A stretch of DNA of 64,000 nt from Chromobotia macracanthus (Eukaryota > Chordata > Actinopteri > Cypriniformes > Botiidae). Where the stretch lies: the NCBI GenBank assembly GCA_036877525.1, contig JAZGTH010000121.1:947001-1011000 (forward strand), read 5' to 3'. Under the pieces are notes generated by a model. The model was not told the DNA's origin and made no database searches. It saw nothing but the letters and a program-made list of their open reading frames with translations. Of the stretch, positions 59,194 through 64,000 are shown in pieces. How positions within the stretch are numbered: the stretch's first letter is position 1; each line of letters starts with the position of its first letter. Position numbers and translations under genes: made by a program.

Positions 59194-60510
59194 AACATTG
59201 CAACTTAATCTGGCCAAAAACCAGACTTAGTCAGGAGCAGACCTGTAGACTCTGTTTAATATTTGTGTGTATAGTAAGCTGATTTTTTTATCTGTTCCGT
59301 TTTAAGGGCCTCAGAATTTTGAATATCTTTATATAAGATTAAAGTGATGCTATTAATCTGCCAAACTTCAACAAATCTGGTCATTAGTTTATTGATGTCA
59401 TAAGTCTTATTGCAGCAAACAGGTGCCTAGTAAACATTTTTCTCTTAGGTAAACTAAATTCTTGTTGGCAATATTCACACAACACTGGTCACTTGGCACC
59501 TTTGTGTGTGGTATGCATCAGGCGGTCAGTGAATGGGCTCTGGGTGGTCTTAGGCTGAGAAACTTGGGTTGTTGGTTTCTACAGTAGCCCCATTTAGATT
59601 TGACATAAACGGTTTGATCAATTTATGTGATCATTTAAACTCACTTGTTGCATTTAAGGATAAAACGTGTGTTCACACACACACTTAAACTGTTTTTGAA
59701 TAATTTAAATTGGAGTGCTGAGTCACTAGACTGGGAAAACAACCAGCGATGTGAGTGCGAGACATTAACCTGTAAGAGCTTTTTTACTGTTGTTTTAATG
59801 GAGATGGAGGGCAGGAATGCTGTGCTCTGCTGTCTACCAGCAAGGTGCATGAAGGAGAAAGCAAAAGGTTATGAGGGGGTTGAAGGTGAGAGGTCAAATA
59901 GGTCCATATATATATATATATAGTAGAGAGTGGAAGGGCTGAAAGGCCAGGGAAGCTAAAAAATAGGTAAGAAAGAAGAAAAATACAGAGCTGATAAAGG
60001 ATGTAAACAGCATTAAGCTGAGTGCAGGACACATTCACTTAGCCGAAGCCAATGTGGGGTCAGGAGATCGATTGGCTGCTCCATTTCCCCCTCTTTCTCA
60101 CTCTCAATCTATCAATTTTATCTATCTTTCTTCTGCTTAAGTAAACTTCTCTGGTGATTTCACTCCCCTGACTTAAACTCTTCTTTTCATCCTCTATGTG
60201 TGTGTGTGTGTACCCTGCCTTTAAATGTTTTGTTAAACGATGCCACCACACTGTTTTTGACTCAGTTATATAAATGACTGGGTGTAGCAAGTTATGAATT
60301 ATCATGCGTTAAAGTTTAATGTGGTCCTTATTACAAATAAATGTTCTGCTTGCAGAATTAAATAAAATCATCAGATACATCATAAAGATAATATCGCGTA
60401 AATGTCCTTATCTACTTTTGATTAGTAGCTTGTAGTATAGCTGTGTTGTTTAAAGGGTAGTTTGACTATAGCTTGATAAACAACAGCTTTAAAGTAGCTT
60501 CTTCAACACT
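59194..60510. other. Intronic non-coding stretch
   Basis: No feature recognised beyond a short (TA)n at 59907-59922 and a GTGTGTGTG run at about 60196. Confidence 0.5.
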
Positions 60511-60800
60511 GTGTGTGTGTGTGTGTGTGTATATGTATATGTATATATAGGGGACAAATTTGTACTCAAAAATAAGCAAAGCCTGACAAATCTGAGCTTT
60601 CAACCCCTCCTTTTGAGGACATCCTCATTTGTAAAAGTGCTAAAAAAATAAGTTTTATAAGTTTTATTTAAATTGTAAAGATGCTTTCAAAGTTTTCTGT
60701 TAGGGTTAGTGTGTGTGTTAGGTTGTATTGTTTATAACTAGCTGTGTATAAAAACAATAGTCTATGGAATGTCCCCATGTAGGTAAGTGTGTGTGTGTGT
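60511..60800 (+). repeat. (GT)n plus GT-flanked element, copy 3
   Basis: (GT)10 at 60511-60530 and ATATGTATAT lead into GGGGACAAATTTGTACTC, TTGAGGACATCCTCATTTGT, TCTGTTAGGGTTAGTGTGTG, GTGTATAAAAACAATAGTCT and TGGAATGTCCCCATGTAGGT, ending in another GTGTGTGTGTGT. Diverged member of the family at 1668 and 22362. Confidence 0.7.
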
Positions 60801-61817
60801 TAACTGACAGTGCCATTGGTGCTCTCTGTACCTGTTCTTGCCTGAGCGAGCACCAGGGGAACTCTCTGATGCAAGGGGACGCAATGACAGAGCCGTGTGA
60901 TGCCAATCCCTTCGCTTGCGTGCCTGTCCGTGTGTGTGCGTGATTGTCTGTGTGTGTGTTTGGGTGTTTACAGCCAATATATCACATCTCATCTGGTCAC
61001 AGGCATGAGTGATCATGCCAGTCCTGCAGCATCTGTTGTGTATGTGGGATATGGGAGTGTTGTGTCGGTCTATCAGCATCTCCACTCTGCATCTATTCTT
61101 ACCACAGTGCATCTGTGCATGAATCGATGTATGTAAGAGCGTGTGAGAGTTAGGCCGCCTCGACATGACAGTCGCCCGCCGCTTTTACATGTCTCCACAC
61201 ACCTTCATTAATATGACAGGAATGCAGCTTTGCCAAATCATTTAGTCAGGAGATGCCGGGCTGTCAAAACACATTTCATTAAAACGGCTATAACAGAACC
61301 AGCATAGAAGACAACAAGAGGCCAACACACTGTTAAACTCACCCCCCTACCTCGCCCTTTCTCATTTTCTTTTCCTCTTGCTTTCTATTTCTTTCTCATC
61401 ACTTTCCCTCTGTCTGTCTCTCTCTCTTTCCTTTCATCCTTCTTTCTCATGGTTACTTGGACACAGCAGTACGTTTTGATCCCTCCCTCTTCCTTCTCAG
61501 GAGGTTCTGTCTTCCTCCTCAGCCGACTCCCTTACTTGGGAACAGTACTCTGTTCTGCACACATCTTTGTGGCTACATGTACATTTTACTCCTTTCCCAG
61601 CTTGTTCTTCTCCAAACTCTGTCATTTCATTTCACTTTTCTGCCTTCCTTTTCAATTTTTGCTCAAGTAACATTCTGAAAATTAGCTGTGCAACATCTTC
61701 ATGTTACATCCTGTGATCTCATGATCTGTTCTTTGCACCTCAGTCCAGGCTCCAGGATCTCTATTTAGCGTCACTTCTGGTGTCCTGATGTAATTTTGCT
61801 GGAAGTTTGCTTCAGCA

Positions 61818-61820
<3 letters not shown>

Positions 61821-61854
<34 letters not shown>
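61821..61854 (+). repeat. (CT)n microsatellite
   Basis: About 17 uninterrupted TC/CT units followed by a T-run. Confidence 0.95.
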
Positions 61855-61862
<8 letters not shown>

Positions 61863-63223
61863 CTCTCTTTCTCTTAGTCTCAGCTTGCAGTGCCCCTCCT
61901 CATCACACGTGAGAAACCACACAATCTCCAGACATCACTGGTGTTATGATGATGCAGCAGTTTACACAAATAACACACATTCCCTATCACACCCAACTAG
62001 GCATTTAACATCTGCGATGAGAACAGGTTTGGTGGTATGTCTAAAAACAAAAATGTACATTATCAGCTTCTGGTTGCTTTGAAACTTCCTGCAGATGATG
62101 ACACATCTCAGCAGACTGGTTACTAGGTGAGGATAGTTTACAAAGCCTGATCTTGTAAAGGATTTCTAATAGATTAATAAAACATGTAAATCGATTGATT
62201 TTGTTATTACTAAAGCAAGCATCACTGTTACTATTGCTCATACATATTGCTCATTTTTTGCATGGTTTGGACTATGTATTATGATTTGCAGTGTGTGTGT
62301 TCAAAACTTTTTGAAGATGTGTGTGCAATAACTGGATGGGTTACATGCAGAGGAAAAAACCTCTGAGTATGGATTACTATACTTGGCCTGCATGTTACTT
62401 CATTTCATTTCATTTTAATTTCCATTTTCATTTTAGTCTGTTTAATGGTGAAATATCGGTGAATATTGTTTTGTAGTCCTTGATTATTCTAAGAACAGAC
62501 TATAAGACTTAAGTGACTGGTCTTCATGTTTTGGCCCTCATGATGATCCACTGCGACAGAGCCACTCTCGACATACCATTTACTATAATTACCACAATCT
62601 CTGTGTTATGAAATATTAGGTGAGAGTGTGTCCAGGGTTTAAGCTGAGGGTGAGAAGTGTGTGGGTTGCAGTGAAACTGAACAGAATAGGAAGAAGGTAC
62701 AGGAGCATGGCTGTAGGTTTTCTCTGCCAGTAAAGGTCTGGTTTGGTGGGGGTGTTACAGAAATGTTGGGCAACACCACACAACAGCCTGAGGCCTGTGT
62801 GTGATGACTTCAGATGTCAAAGGTCAGACTGTTTAGCTAAGCTCCCTAAAATCGAGATTTTTAGGTTTGAGAGCTTGACTCAGTTGTGTATATGTGTGTG
62901 TTGTCCTTCACGTGTACTTTTAGAGAGAGGAGTTATTAGATGGAGAGGAGAAAGAGTGCAGTGTGTGTGTGTTTGGAAAAGAGTGGGTAATTGTAGAGAG
63001 TCTGGAGAGGTCCTGTAATCACCCTGCCCTTAGGAAGGAATGCTGCTCATCTTCTCATTTAATTACACCCATTTAAGGCAGACTGGCTCCAAAACTCAGT
63101 GTGTGTAGGGTGGGGGGTTGGCGGTGGATGGGGGATTTGGGGGAGTAAAGGTGCACAGTTAGATGCGTATTATTGTCTACTAGAAACTATGTGTTGTGAA
63201 TAAAGTTTGATATGATAATATAC

Positions 63224-63252
63224 TGTGTGTGTGTTTGTGTGTGTGTGTGTGT
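63224..63252 (+). repeat. (GT)n microsatellite
   Basis: GTGTGTGTGTTTGTGTGTGT, i.e. GT units with one TTT interruption. Confidence 0.95.
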
Positions 63253-64000
63253 CAACACAGGTAGTGTAATAAAGTGTAAATCGCTGCATATTTTGCATAT
63301 TTTAGCATCTGGTAAATGTCAGCTTGCTATTTTCTTTCCTGCTAAATATAAATCAAAATATGAATATGGGTTTGATATAAAACATTATCTATATGTAACT
63401 GCATATATAGACAACAGATGGAATATGAAACTAATAATTGACCGACATATGTAGAGTTGAAATCAAACTCACTTTTAATGTAAAATTGGAAAGCAAATTC
63501 AAAAACAAAACAATTAGTTAGCATGATCAAAGACACATTTGATCAAACACAATTATGGAATTCCTGGAATGTCAGATAAAAAAGACATTGCAGGGAAAAT
63601 ATTGCATAATGGGAAAAGGGGAATGTATCTGTGTTAGGATTAATCCAGAAAATCCTTGATCACTGCATGACTCCAAGATGAAACGCTTCTTCCAACTAAA
63701 TATGACACCGAAATACACTTTTGTGCCTCGTGTCATGGAAAAAGTATCTTGAAATGAAGTTCAGTGAAAATCAAAAGGACAGGAAAAACAAATGAAAGAA
63801 AGAAAATAAGGGGAATGAGTTTAAATACAGTGCTGTGGTGTTCTGTGGAGATCTCTGTGTCAACTAAAGCCCCTCAGGGAAACCAAGACCATGTGACTAA
63901 ACGTCATGGCAACCAGCCACACACATGCAAAGTGATCAGGGCTGGTGCCACCTTACAGTCTCACAGCTCCACATGGCATATACACAAACACACCCAGACA

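Larger units (their letters stand above)
60801..64000. other. Intronic non-coding stretch to window end
   Basis: (CT)n at 61821-61854 and (GT)n at 63224-63252. 61150-61320 is a unique block (CACCTTCATTAATATGACAG, TTTCATTAAAACGGCTATAA) of conserved-element look. 61330-61670 is pyrimidine-rich. No exon 2 recognised. Confidence 0.45.

Noticed and set aside
1..64000. CRISPR arrays, prophage, bacterial operons or a novel defence system
   Set aside because: The window is vertebrate noncoding DNA: no direct-repeat/spacer array, no ribosome-binding-site-led gene clusters. The regular array at 39372-39612 has no unique spacers.

Overview
The window looks like non-repetitive-to-repeat-rich chromosomal DNA of a teleost fish, most likely a cyprinid. 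The evidence is textural: AT-rich sequence, long CA/CT/TA microsatellites, no long open reading frames, tRNA-derived SINEs carrying the fish SINE tail (GTAAGTCGCTTTGGATAAAA, then GCGTCTGCCAAATGC), and several short palindromic repeat families that I recognise from cyprinid genomes. Nothing bacterial or viral was seen.

The only coding sequence I can support is one first coding exon at 37963-38050 (+). It encodes a 29-residue signal peptide and ends in a phase-1 splice donor. Before it lies a CpG-dense 5' region (about 37330-37960), with an in-frame stop at 37906-37908 and an 11-codon upstream ORF at 37717-37752. I cannot name the gene. It should encode a secreted or type I membrane protein whose next exons lie beyond 64000. 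On that reading, 1-37330 is upstream intergenic DNA and 38051-64000 is the 5' part of a first intron of at least 26 kb.

The rest is a patchwork of repeats. The dominant one is a roughly 300-bp AACGTT-rich palindromic element with CCCAGCTAACA-like ends, in at least 15 copies (about 3.4 kb, both orientations). Three copies have (TA)n or (TATG)n tracts grown inside them; none lies between 31.9 and 46.6 kb, the interval holding the promoter. Other families are two TTAAAGGG...CCCTTTAA elements, three copies of a GT-flanked 'GGTTAGGTTTAGG' element, single copies of three further families, four HAmo-type SINE copies or fragments, one older DANA-like SINE, and a decayed non-LTR retrotransposon (RT C-terminal region) at 18861-18980 (-).

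The most unusual structures are: a nine-unit 28-bp minisatellite (39372-39612) built from a SINE head plus flanking DNA, so that each unit repeats an A-box-like sequence; a perfect 26-bp-arm hairpin at 53389-53444 at the broken end of one palindromic element; and a 33-bp near-identical direct repeat bracketing another copy (3536-3568 and 3804-3836). Several unique, homeodomain-motif-rich blocks in the intron and upstream look like candidate conserved noncoding elements, but this is judged by eye only.
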